Assembly (NCBI GenBank): GCA_015233285.1
Contig: JADFYA010000254.1
Location: 1-5,512 of the forward strand
Length of the DNA stretch: 5,512 nucleotides
Source: Deltaproteobacteria bacterium
Lineage (GTDB): Bacteria; Desulfobacterota; JADFXK01
Reading direction: 5' to 3'
Shown here one piece after another: positions 1-5,512 of the stretch (position 1 is its first letter; each line of letters starts with the position of its first letter). The position numbers and the translations under genes were made by a program. Under the pieces are notes generated by a model. The model did no database searches. It was not told the origin of the DNA and was given only the letters and a program-made list of their open reading frames with translations.

Positions 1-1739
1 CTCCTGATGTCCCGCCAGCCGAGGCGCCGCACCCTGACGGACCGGATCAGAGCTATGACCAACTGATTCGGGCCAAGGAAGCCGGAGAAATAAATCCGGA
101 TGAGATTCGTCGGGAAATCACCGGTTTTGCCTTCCAACCCTTGATCAGCCTGATCATGCCCACCTATAACACCCCGGCGGAGTGGCTCAACCGGGCGATC
201 AATTCGGTCCGGGGTCAGTTATACCCGAACTGGCAATTGTGTCTGGCCGACGATGGTTCAACGGCCGAAGAGACGATCAGCTTATTGAAAAAATCAGCCG
301 AGGCGGAACCTCGGATCAAGATTTCTTATCTAAAGGAAAATTTGGGCATATCCGGGGCGTCCAATCAGGCCCTGGCCCTGGCCGAGGGGGAGTTTGTCGG
401 TCTTTTGGACCATGACGATGAACTGGCTCTGACCGCGCTTTATGAAAATGTTAAGCTGCTGCAAGGTCATCCCGATGCGGATATGATCTATAGCGACGAA
501 GACAAGCTGACCCCGGACGGACTTCGGGTGGAGCCCTATTTCAAACCGGATTGGGCGCCGGATCAACTGCTGTCTCATATGTATACCTGCCATTTCGGGT
601 TGTACCGCCGCGATCTGGTCCTCCGGATGGGTGGCTTCCGGCCGGGCTATGAGGGCAGCCAGGATTACGACCTGGTCCTGCGGTTAACCGAACAAACCGG
701 CCGCATCTATCATATTCCCAAAGTGCTGTACCACTGGCGCATGGTCCCGGGTTCCACCGCGGCCAATTACCAGGCCAAAGGCTACGCCGACCAGGCCGCG
801 CTCAAGGCCCTCAATGACGCCCTAACCAGACGCGGCATTCGGGGTGAAGTGGGCCCCGGCTTGTTTCCGGGCTCCTTCCGGGTGAAGCGGGCCGTCATGG
901 GCCGGCCGATGGTTTCGATCATTATTCCATTTAAGAATAAACAGGAATACCTGGAGCGGTGTCTGGACAGTATTCAGGCTAAAACGGATTACGACCATTA
1001 CGAAATATTGTTGATCAACAACGGCAGCGATGACCCGGCCACCCTGGATTACCTGGACGGATTAAAGGGCCGGGATCAAATCCGGATGTTTGATTATGCC
1101 GGGCCGTTCAATTTCTCGGCCATCAACAACTGGGCGGTGGCCCGAACCGCCGGGGAGCACGTGTTGTTTCTGAATAATGACACGGAGGTGATTGCGGGAG
1201 AATGGTTGCGGGCATTATTGGAGCATTCGCAACGTCCTGAGGTCGGAGCGGTGGGGGCGAAGCTGCTCTATCCCGACAACCGAATCCAGCACGGAGGGGT
1301 GGTGTTGGGCCTGGGCGGGATTGCCGGTCATCCTCACAAGTATCTGCCGGCTGATGATCCCGGTTACTTCGGGCAACTCAGTGTGATCCGAAACTTCAGC
1401 GCCCTGACTGCGGCCTGTTTGATGATGCGCCGCCGGGTCTTCGACGAAATGGGCGGCTTTGACGAGGGAAATTTGTCGATTGCCTTTAACGACGTTGACC
1501 TATGCCTCCGCATTCGAGAGCAAGGCTATTATATTATTTACACTCCATTCGCCTTGTTATATCATCATGAGTCGGTCAGCCGGGGCTACGAGGATACCCC
1601 GGAGAAGGCTAAGCGTTTCCAGGTGGAGATTGATTACATGCGGCGGCGCTGGGGGGCGGCCTTGACGTCCGATCCTTATTATAACCCCAACCTGTCTTTG
1701 GAAAAACATGATCTTAGTCTAAACCTGGGGCCGGCTTAA
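1..1739 (+). CDS. Family 2 glycosyltransferase with two tandem GT-A domains, 5'-truncated by the window edge
   Basis: Probably transfers sugars from nucleotide-sugar donors onto a surface polysaccharide such as O-antigen, at the cytoplasmic face of the inner membrane. The frame is open from base 3, and 46 codons precede the TTG at 141, so that TTG is an internal leucine, not the start. The upstream residues (proline-rich, then YDQLIRAKEAGE) read like the linker normally found before such a domain. Counting the TTG codon as residue 1, domain one begins at about 2 (ISLIMPTYN), with DDGS at 37-40 and a DXD-type metal/nucleotide site DHDD at 90-93. Domain two begins at about 257 (MVSIIIPFKN), with NNGSDD at 293-298, NNDTEV at 345-350, NDVDLCLR at 450-457 and HHES at 475-478. 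Both domains keep their donor-site acidic residues, so both may be active. No membrane segment is visible in the part seen. The family and fold are secure. The sugar and acceptor cannot be read from sequence, and a further N-terminal domain may lie outside the window. Confidence 0.93.
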   Translation, partial: PDVPPAEAPHPDGPDQSYDQLIRAKEAGEINPDEIRREITGFAFQPLISLIMPTYNTPAEWLNRAINSVRGQLYPNWQLCLADDGSTAEETISLLKKSAEAEPRIKISYLKENLGISGASNQALALAEGEFVGLLDHDDELALTALYENVKLLQGHPDADMIYSDEDKLTPDGLRVEPYFKPDWAPDQLLSHMYTCHFGLYRRDLVLRMGGFRPGYEGSQDYDLVLRLTEQTGRIYHIPKVLYHWRMVPGSTAANYQAKGYADQAALKALNDALTRRGIRGEVGPGLFPGSFRVKRAVMGRPMVSIIIPFKNKQEYLERCLDSIQAKTDYDHYEILLINNGSDDPATLDYLDGLKGRDQIRMFDYAGPFNFSAINNWAVARTAGEHVLFLNNDTEVIAGEWLRALLEHSQRPEVGAVGAKLLYPDNRIQHGGVVLGLGGIAGHPHKYLPADDPGYFGQLSVIRNFSALTAACLMMRRRVFDEMGGFDEGNLSIAFNDVDLCLRIREQGYYIIYTPFALLYHHESVSRGYEDTPEKAKRFQVEIDYMRRRWGAALTSDPYYNPNLSLEKHDLSLNLGPA

Positions 1740-1873
1740 ACCGCGGCAAGCCCAGGCGCCGTGTCTGTCTCAAAGCACAACTTGTGAACGATTATACTCT
1801 GATACTATCATTACAGGTCAGGTCGGAGAGCACCAAACTTCCGGTTCCAGCGGCCGAAGATATTCCCCCGGCT

Positions 1874-1888
1874 TGGGATGAAATCCCA
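1874..1888 (+). repeat. Short perfect hairpin TGGGAT-GAA-ATCCCA
   Basis: A 6-base stem (1874-1879 with 1883-1888) closes a three-base loop. It lies within the long intergenic stretch, about 40 bases before the candidate promoter. A T-run follows only at 1909-1913, too far away for a standard intrinsic terminator. It could be a weak transcription or RNA-stability element, or chance. Confidence 0.3.
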
Positions 1889-1929
1889 TGAACTCAGGTT
1901 TTTCCCCAAAAAAATGGTTTATCCACCTA

Positions 1930-1958
1930 TTGATTAATCTCTTTATTTTATCAATAAT
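1930..1958 (+). promoter_or_regulatory. Candidate sigma-70-type promoter overlapping an inverted repeat
   Basis: TTGATT (1930-1935; four of six bases match TTGACA) is separated by 17 bases from AATAAT (1953-1958; five of six match TATAAT). A 7-base inverted repeat, TATTGAT (1928-1934) and ATCAATA (1950-1956), overlaps both hexamers. That would suit a repressor or other regulator, but AT-rich DNA produces such repeats easily. The predicted transcript would start near 1965 and carry a leader of roughly 220 bases before the ATG at 2188. No better-spaced promoter was seen closer to the gene. Confidence 0.4.
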
Positions 1959-2068
1959 TGACCGGGTGAGCAGAACAACCGGTCTATATTCGCTATTCCT
2001 CCAGGAGATGGTGCATCTGCATCAAAATCCAGGGAAAGGCCGAACAACGAGATGGGGTCAGTCTCAGT

Positions 2069-2170
2069 GTAAGGTTACAGGCGCATAAGGTAATTTATCC
2101 CGGATAAACCGGGATGGATAAATGGTTTTGTTCATCAGTGTTGACCAAATCTTTATTTTTTTAACCTTAC
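2069..2170 (+). repeat. Potentially structured 5' leader closed by a 9-base inverted repeat
   Basis: GTAAGGTTA (2069-2077) is the exact reverse complement of TAACCTTAC (2162-2170). The second arm ends six bases before the ribosome binding site of the exported-protein gene. Inside lie further complementary arms (2093-2123, listed separately). In RNA this could fold as a closing stem around an inner hairpin, a shape shared by many cis-regulatory leaders. As DNA, it could equally be the ends of a small repeat of about 100 bases. I do not recognise a known riboswitch consensus. A single 9-base match 84 bases apart can arise by chance. Confidence 0.35.
2093..2123 (+). repeat. Overlapping inverted repeats with two alternative foldings
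   Basis: ATCCCGG (2097-2103) pairs perfectly with CCGGGAT (2109-2115) around the loop ATAAA. The overlapping outer arms ATTTATCC (2093-2100) and GGATAAAT (2116-2123) are also perfect complements. The unit GGATAAA occurs twice (2102-2108 and 2116-2122), and its complement TTTATCC once (2094-2100), so the left arm can pair with either copy. This could be an RNA switch-like hairpin or a DNA operator with repeated half-sites. The sequence shows only the symmetry. Confidence 0.45.
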
Positions 2171-2176
2171 CGCCTT

Positions 2177-2183
2177 GGAGGGG
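2177..2183 (+). promoter_or_regulatory. Strong ribosome binding site (GGAGGGG) that fixes the start of the exported-protein gene
   Basis: GGAGGGG lies four bases before the ATG at 2188, or about six when counted from the GGAGG core. An in-frame ATG at 2122 would add 22 residues, but it lacks an equally good Shine-Dalgarno sequence. It would also put extra residues in front of a well-formed signal peptide. The start at 2188 is therefore preferred. Confidence 0.85.
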
Positions 2184-2187
2184 AAAA

Positions 2188-4191
2188 ATGCGACCAACAA
2201 AAATTAGTTCCTTCATCTTTTGGGTTACGACCTTTATTTTATTGCTTTCTTTCAACGCCGGCGTCATGGCCCAATCTTCCCCGGTGTCATGGAAGGTGCC
2301 GAAGCCAAGGGCCGTTTTGAAGGGGCCAAGGACCAAGGTTTCCGCCTTGGCCGAGTCCCTTGATTGCTCGATACAAGCCGCCGACCCAAATCAAGCTGAT
2401 CGAACCGGGGTAACTGTTCTTATCGAGGGGCTAAATTTTGATGACAATGCCCAAGTAGACGGTTATCATGTGATCCCCCCGGATCCCTGTGTCGCGGCCG
2501 GGCCGAATCATCTGGTGTCGGTGATCAATACGACCATTATTTGGTATACCAAGGCCGGAATCCGGCAAAACGTCCAGCCCCTGACCAGCTTTTTCCCATC
2601 CCTTTCTCCTGACGCCTTCGTCACCGACCCCAGAGTCGTCTATGATCAATACCAGGGCCGATTTGTCGTGTCTTTTGCTGAGATAGATGAAATAAAAAAT
2701 GGCTCTCCCGAAGACAACTCATGGATTTTGGTGGCTGTTTCGGTCGGCAGCGACCCCAACGGGGGGTGGTATTTTTGCAAAATCAATTCCAAGACCCAGG
2801 TCAAGGGTGATTATTGTTGGGTTGATTTTCCAGGAATGGCCATGGATAGCCAGGCGGTGTACATTACAGGCAACATGTTCACTTTTGATAAGGAAGAATA
2901 TCGCGGATCATATCTGTGGATAATCAGTAAAGGCGTTGGCTCCGGAGGGTTCTACGAGGGTGGCCCGGCCAAGTCGGCCGCCTACGACCCGCCTGGACTG
3001 GTCCAACAAATGCCGTTAACGGCTCAGCCGACCCACATGTTTGGCTCTCAGCCCGCCAACGTGGGCACCTTCTTAGTCAGGTATGACGGATTAACGGACG
3101 ATAAGGGTCAGTCCATGCTGAGCATAATTTCGGTGTCCGATCCGCTGGGCGCGGCCGGAGGACCACGCTTCAGCCATCAATTTGTGCCCGTCGGATGTAT
3201 TGACGATACTACCGTGGAAGATTTACCCGGCGCACCGCAATATGGGACGAGCCTGAGAATAACTACGAATGATCGGGGAACGCTCCAGGTGGTCTGGCGG
3301 GACAACGCCCTTTGGACCGCACTCAACGTCTTGTCCCCCGCCGGCCCGGATGCCGGAACCGTTGTCGCCCACTGGTTCAAAATCAATACGGTTAACCTGA
3401 CCAAATTGACTCTGGCGGACCAGGGAAATGCCGGCGGAAAAGACATTGCCCCAGGCGCCGTTACCTTCTTCCCATCGATCTCTGTGGATAGAAACGGTAA
3501 TATGTGTCTTGGATTTGCCTTATCCGCACCCAGTCTCTATTGCGGGGCCTATTGCGCCGCTCGATTGGCCGTTGATCCGCCCGGTACCGTTCAACCCACC
3601 AAATTGATCGCGGCCGGACAAGATTTTTATATCCGTACTTTTGGCGGGGGCTCAAACCGCTGGGGAGATTACAGCGGGATGGCGCTCGACCCGGCTGATG
3701 AGACGACCTTCTGGGTGTTTAATCAGTATACCTTGCCCCGGGGGACCGTGACGGATTTTGAGGACGGCCGTTGGGGAACCAGAATGGGCAGCTTCACCTT
3801 CAGCTACGAGGACAACCCCCCGGTGATGAAAATCAAGGGCAACGGCGCCACCGGACCGATAGAAATCAAGACCACCGACTCGCTAAGAATTTCCCTCAGC
3901 CTCGATCCCAAGGGATTTTCCGGAAAGCAGGCGGCCTGGTTCCTTACGGCGAAAACTCCATTCGGGCTATATTCCTATACTCCGGTCAAAGGCGTGTGGG
4001 TCTGGCAATCAGGCAACTTTCATGCATATCAAGGGAAATTAACCGGATTTTCGGACGTGCCGGTATCGACGGTGACCGGATTGCCGGAGGGTGATTACAC
4101 CTTTGTCTTTGCCGTTCAACAGCTTAACGCTCAAGGACAACTTATTGGATTGAGTTACGGCAACCAACTGGATGTTGATGTTGATGAATAA
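2188..4191 (+). CDS. Exported protein of unknown function: signal peptide, probable beta-propeller body, C-terminal beta-rich module
   Basis: The product has 667 residues. Residues 1-28 form a classic Sec signal peptide: basic start MRPTK, hydrophobic core about 8-22, and VMA before a likely cut ahead of Gln29. There is no lipobox cysteine and no C-terminal sorting signal, so a soluble periplasmic or secreted protein is expected. The body (about 80-540) resembles a widespread family of secreted bacterial hypothetical proteins. Landmarks are PPDPCVAAGPNHLV near 95-108, DPRVVYDQYQGRFV near 148-161, FFPSISVDRNG at 427-437, FGGGSNRWGDYSG at 485-497, and WGTRMGSFTF from about 529. I infer a propeller-like fold from the repeated beta-strand pattern. 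Residues about 542-667 form a separate module with TPFGLYSY and GLPEGDYTF, a pattern I associate with Desulfobacterota exported proteins. The mature part holds eight cysteines, which would allow disulfides. No catalytic motif was recognised. It follows a 448-base gap and appears to be its own transcription unit. The reading frame is certain; the function is unknown. Confidence 0.9.
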   Translation: MRPTKISSFIFWVTTFILLLSFNAGVMAQSSPVSWKVPKPRAVLKGPRTKVSALAESLDCSIQAADPNQADRTGVTVLIEGLNFDDNAQVDGYHVIPPDPCVAAGPNHLVSVINTTIIWYTKAGIRQNVQPLTSFFPSLSPDAFVTDPRVVYDQYQGRFVVSFAEIDEIKNGSPEDNSWILVAVSVGSDPNGGWYFCKINSKTQVKGDYCWVDFPGMAMDSQAVYITGNMFTFDKEEYRGSYLWIISKGVGSGGFYEGGPAKSAAYDPPGLVQQMPLTAQPTHMFGSQPANVGTFLVRYDGLTDDKGQSMLSIISVSDPLGAAGGPRFSHQFVPVGCIDDTTVEDLPGAPQYGTSLRITTNDRGTLQVVWRDNALWTALNVLSPAGPDAGTVVAHWFKINTVNLTKLTLADQGNAGGKDIAPGAVTFFPSISVDRNGNMCLGFALSAPSLYCGAYCAARLAVDPPGTVQPTKLIAAGQDFYIRTFGGGSNRWGDYSGMALDPADETTFWVFNQYTLPRGTVTDFEDGRWGTRMGSFTFSYEDNPPVMKIKGNGATGPIEIKTTDSLRISLSLDPKGFSGKQAAWFLTAKTPFGLYSYTPVKGVWVWQSGNFHAYQGKLTGFSDVPVSTVTGLPEGDYTFVFAVQQLNAQGQLIGLSYGNQLDVDVDE

Positions 4192-4196
4192 CGCCG

Positions 4197-4236
4197 GTCA
4201 CGGCCGGGCCTGGTTAGTCAGTTCCCCGGCCATGAC
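4197..4236 (+). terminator. Strong GC-rich hairpin just after the exported-protein gene, possible transcript end
   Basis: GTCA-c-GGCCGGG (4197-4208) pairs with CCCGGCC-a-TGAC (4225-4236). This gives 11 base pairs with one C/A mismatch and a 16-base loop, starting five bases after the stop codon. The position suits a terminator or an RNA 3'-end protecting hairpin. No T-run follows (the next bases are TGAAATATC), so it is not a canonical intrinsic terminator. A weaker alternative stem, TTAGTCA (4214-4220) with TGACTGA (4233-4239), uses part of the same right arm. Confidence 0.4.
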
Positions 4237-4248
4237 TGAAATATCTCC

Positions 4249-4268
4249 GGATCGTAAAGCTACGGTCC
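4249..4268 (+). repeat. Perfect-stem hairpin before the HD-domain gene
   Basis: GGATCGTA (4249-4256) pairs with TACGGTCC (4261-4268), eight pairs including one G-U in RNA, around the loop AAGC. It ends 21 bases before the ATG at 4290. Flanking TCCGG (4246-4250) and CCGGA (4271-4275) are also complementary and compete for its base. It could influence termination of the upstream transcript or translation of the HD gene, whose ribosome binding site is poor. The role is unproven. Confidence 0.4.
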
Positions 4269-4289
4269 CGCCGGATGTGAGCAAACTTA

Positions 4290-4862
4290 ATGATCCCAGA
4301 TTACCAAACTTGTATTCAGACAATGCAGTCTGAGGGCATGTGGCCCAACATTTTCCGCCATAGCCTCCAGGTGGCCAAGGTGGCCGGTTTTTTGGCCGAG
4401 GAGTTGACCAAGGCAGGGGTCAGGCTGGATTTGAAGCTGGTCGAAGCCGGCGCCCTGCTCCATGATCTGGCTAAGACTCAAACCATTGGAAACAGTAGTG
4501 ATCACGCGGCCTTAGGCGCGGAACTGGTGACTAAGTTGGGCTTCGGTGAGCTGGCTCGGATAGTGCTGCGGCATGTCTGGTTGAACCGAGTGTCACAAAC
4601 CGCCGTGATTGATGAGGCCTTTGTCATCAACTACTCGGATAAACGGATAAAACATGATCAGGTGGTCTCCTTGTCCAAGCGGTTTGAAGACCTGGCCATT
4701 CGTTATGGCCAGACCCCGGAACGCAAAGAGAGAATCCACCGGCTTTTTCTCGAGACTCAAGACCTGGAGAAGCTTATTTTCAGCTTTCTCCCCTTTGGCC
4801 CGGACCAGGTGCCTATGTTTCAAACCTTAGAGGCGGAGCTGCCGGCATTGCCGAAGGGATGA
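4290..4862 (+). CDS. HD-domain protein, predicted metal-dependent phosphohydrolase
   Basis: A soluble 190-residue cytoplasmic protein. The HD superfamily hydrolyses phosphate esters, often of nucleotides, using bound metal ions. The ligand pattern is visible: His24 in RHSLQVA, His58-Asp59 in LLHDLAK, and Asp117 in NYSDKRI. His72 (DHAALGAE) and His95 (LRHVW) are candidate additional ligands. Helices from the start to about residue 140 carry this core, and the last 50 residues are charged and helical. Relatives commonly begin with a similar isoleucine-proline start followed by a cysteine, which supports the ATG at 4290. An in-frame TGA at 4278-4280 rules out a longer start. No clear Shine-Dalgarno sequence precedes it, so translation may be weak or helped by local structure. 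It ends 28 bases before ddl, which suggests co-transcription and possibly a housekeeping role, but the substrate cannot be inferred. The family is secure, the activity inferred. Confidence 0.88.
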   Translation: MIPDYQTCIQTMQSEGMWPNIFRHSLQVAKVAGFLAEELTKAGVRLDLKLVEAGALLHDLAKTQTIGNSSDHAALGAELVTKLGFGELARIVLRHVWLNRVSQTAVIDEAFVINYSDKRIKHDQVVSLSKRFEDLAIRYGQTPERKERIHRLFLETQDLEKLIFSFLPFGPDQVPMFQTLEAELPALPKG

Positions 4863-4879
4863 CCAGGCTGATTTACGAT

Positions 4880-4883
4880 AGGA
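4880..4883 (+). promoter_or_regulatory. Ribosome binding site of ddl
   Basis: AGGA lies seven bases before the ATG at 4891. A second AAGGA at 4885-4889 is too close to be used. The in-frame TAG at 4879-4881 excludes any earlier start. Confidence 0.6.
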
Positions 4884-4890
4884 TAAGGAC

Positions 4891-5512
4891 ATGGATAAAC
4901 TGACGGTGGCGGTGTTGTCCGGCGGGGTGTCGGCAGAGAGGGAAATATCTTTGAAAAGCGGGGCCGGGGTTATGGCGGCGCTGGACAAAGACCGGTATCG
5001 GGTGCGCCGTTACGACCCGGCCACAGACCTGGAGCAGTTGGTCAAAGACAAGGACCGGATCGACGTGGCCTTGATCATCTTGCACGGTCGCTTCGGGGAA
5101 GACGGGGCGATTCAGGGTTTGCTGGATTTACTGGGCATCCCCTACCAGAGTTCCGGGGTGTTGGGATGTGCTGCGGCCATGAATAAGGTGATGGCTAAGA
5201 ATATCTACCGTCAGGCCGGGTTACCGGTCGCCCCCGACCTGGCCTTATCCATCGATAAGGGTTATGACCTGGACGAAATAATCGACACCCTGGGTTTACC
5301 GGTGGTGGTCAAGCCGGTCCAGGAAGGGTCCAGCATCGGCATCGGTATTCCCGACTCCCGGGAAGAGCTGGGCCAGGCCATCGAGACGGCGTTTAAGCAT
5401 GATTCTTGTGTGCTGGTGGAGCGATACATCAAAGGGCGGGAGATTACCGGATCGGTCATTGGACTTAAGGACCTGCGCCCCTTGCCCCTGATTGAGATCA
5501 TCCCTTGTGACA
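4891..5512 (+). CDS. ddl: D-alanine--D-alanine ligase, 3'-truncated by the window edge
   Basis: Joins two D-alanines using ATP in the cytoplasm, making the dipeptide that ends the peptidoglycan precursor stem. The window holds 207 codons plus one base of a protein that is usually about 300-310 residues. Visible Ddl signatures in order are SGGVSAEREISL at about 10-21, where Glu16 corresponds to the first-D-Ala-binding glutamate (Glu15 of E. coli DdlB), HGRFGEDG at 65-72, the ATP-grasp stretch KPVQEGSSIGIG at 141-152, and VERYIKGREIT near 176-186. The omega loop with the Lys-Tyr pair that separates D-Ala-D-Ala from D-Ala-D-Lac ligases, and the magnesium-binding ExN motif, lie beyond the edge. 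Specificity is therefore assumed from overall similarity. No murC, murB or ftsQ is seen before it, so this copy is not in the usual division-cell-wall order on its left side. It is probably co-transcribed with the HD gene. Confidence 0.95.
   Translation, partial: MDKLTVAVLSGGVSAEREISLKSGAGVMAALDKDRYRVRRYDPATDLEQLVKDKDRIDVALIILHGRFGEDGAIQGLLDLLGIPYQSSGVLGCAAAMNKVMAKNIYRQAGLPVAPDLALSIDKGYDLDEIIDTLGLPVVVKPVQEGSSIGIGIPDSREELGQAIETAFKHDSCVLVERYIKGREITGSVIGLKDLRPLPLIEIIPCD

Larger units (their letters stand above)
1740..2187. other. Long non-coding stretch between the glycosyltransferase and the exported-protein gene
   Basis: These 448 bases hold no gene I can support. No hairpin followed by a T-run is seen after the glycosyltransferase stop, so its transcription end is not evident. 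The first part (1740-1890) is mixed in composition and has short imperfect hairpins, including CTTC/GAAG arms around 1838-1859. An AT-rich patch at about 1908-1960 carries the candidate promoter listed separately. The last part (2069-2187) carries nested inverted repeats and the ribosome binding site of the next gene. A 66-codon open frame at 1888-2088 starts inside a hairpin, has no Shine-Dalgarno sequence, and gets its hydrophobic run from the AT-rich patch, so I do not call it a gene. Confidence 0.7.

Noticed and set aside
330..593. Minus-strand open frames opposite the glycosyltransferase, exported-protein, HD and ddl genes
   Set aside because: They are antisense shadows of well-supported genes, with no recognisable domains or ribosome binding sites.
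1815..1905. GGAGAG and CCGAAG segments suggesting a glycine-type or other riboswitch
   Set aside because: The spacing, the conserved core and the closing stems do not fit, and no related gene follows.
1888..2088. 66-codon open frame with a hydrophobic segment, as a possible small membrane protein
   Set aside because: It begins inside a hairpin, lacks a Shine-Dalgarno sequence, and its hydrophobic run coincides with the AT-rich candidate promoter. The rest is charged, low-similarity sequence.
2141..2169. TTGACC at 2141 as a -35 element for a promoter close to the exported-protein gene
   Set aside because: At 16-18 bases spacing there is no reasonable -10 hexamer, and the transcript would start almost on the ribosome binding site.
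2122..2187. Longer start for the exported protein at the ATG at 2122
   Set aside because: The added 22 residues overlap the ribosome binding site region and precede a complete signal peptide. The 2188 start has the strong GGAGGGG.
4249..4275. Resemblance of the CGTAAAGCTACGG stretch to the core of a cyclic di-GMP-I (GEMM) riboswitch
   Set aside because: The normally invariant GCAAA is GTAAA here. The upstream GGGCAAACC-type segment and the downstream GGGTTGCC-type closing strand are missing, so only a short local likeness remains.

Overview
The window looks like an ordinary stretch of chromosome from a moderately GC-rich Gram-negative bacterium, most likely a member of the Desulfobacterota (former Deltaproteobacteria). 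That placement is inference. It rests on the wording of the Ddl protein, on the C-terminal module of the secreted protein, and on the mix of an O-antigen-type glycosyltransferase with a Sec-secreted protein. No marker in the window proves it. All four genes lie on the + strand.

Layout. (1) Positions 1-1739 hold the 3' part of a two-domain family 2 glycosyltransferase. Its reading frame is open through the left edge, so the true start lies outside the window. (2) Positions 1740-2187 are a 448-base non-coding stretch. It holds a candidate promoter near 1930-1958 that overlaps an inverted repeat. It also holds a potentially structured leader (2069-2170) that ends just before a strong ribosome binding site. 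(3) Positions 2188-4191 encode a 667-residue exported protein with a clear signal peptide, a long beta-rich (probably propeller-like) body, and a separate C-terminal module. Its function is unknown. (4) Positions 4192-4289 contain two strong hairpins. (5) Positions 4290-4862 encode a small HD-domain predicted phosphohydrolase. (6) From 4891 to the right edge is the first two thirds of D-alanine--D-alanine ligase, 28 bases after the HD gene and probably co-transcribed with it.

Working together. Three of the four genes relate plausibly to the cell envelope: a surface-polysaccharide glycosyltransferase, an exported protein and a peptidoglycan precursor ligase. The long gap and the hairpins suggest at least three transcription units, not one operon. 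Only the HD gene and ddl are close enough to be called an operon with any confidence. I found no mobile element, CRISPR array, tRNA, rRNA, or convincing match to a known riboswitch. I do not see an exciting new system. The least explained items are the exported protein with its leader and the hairpin pair before the HD gene.
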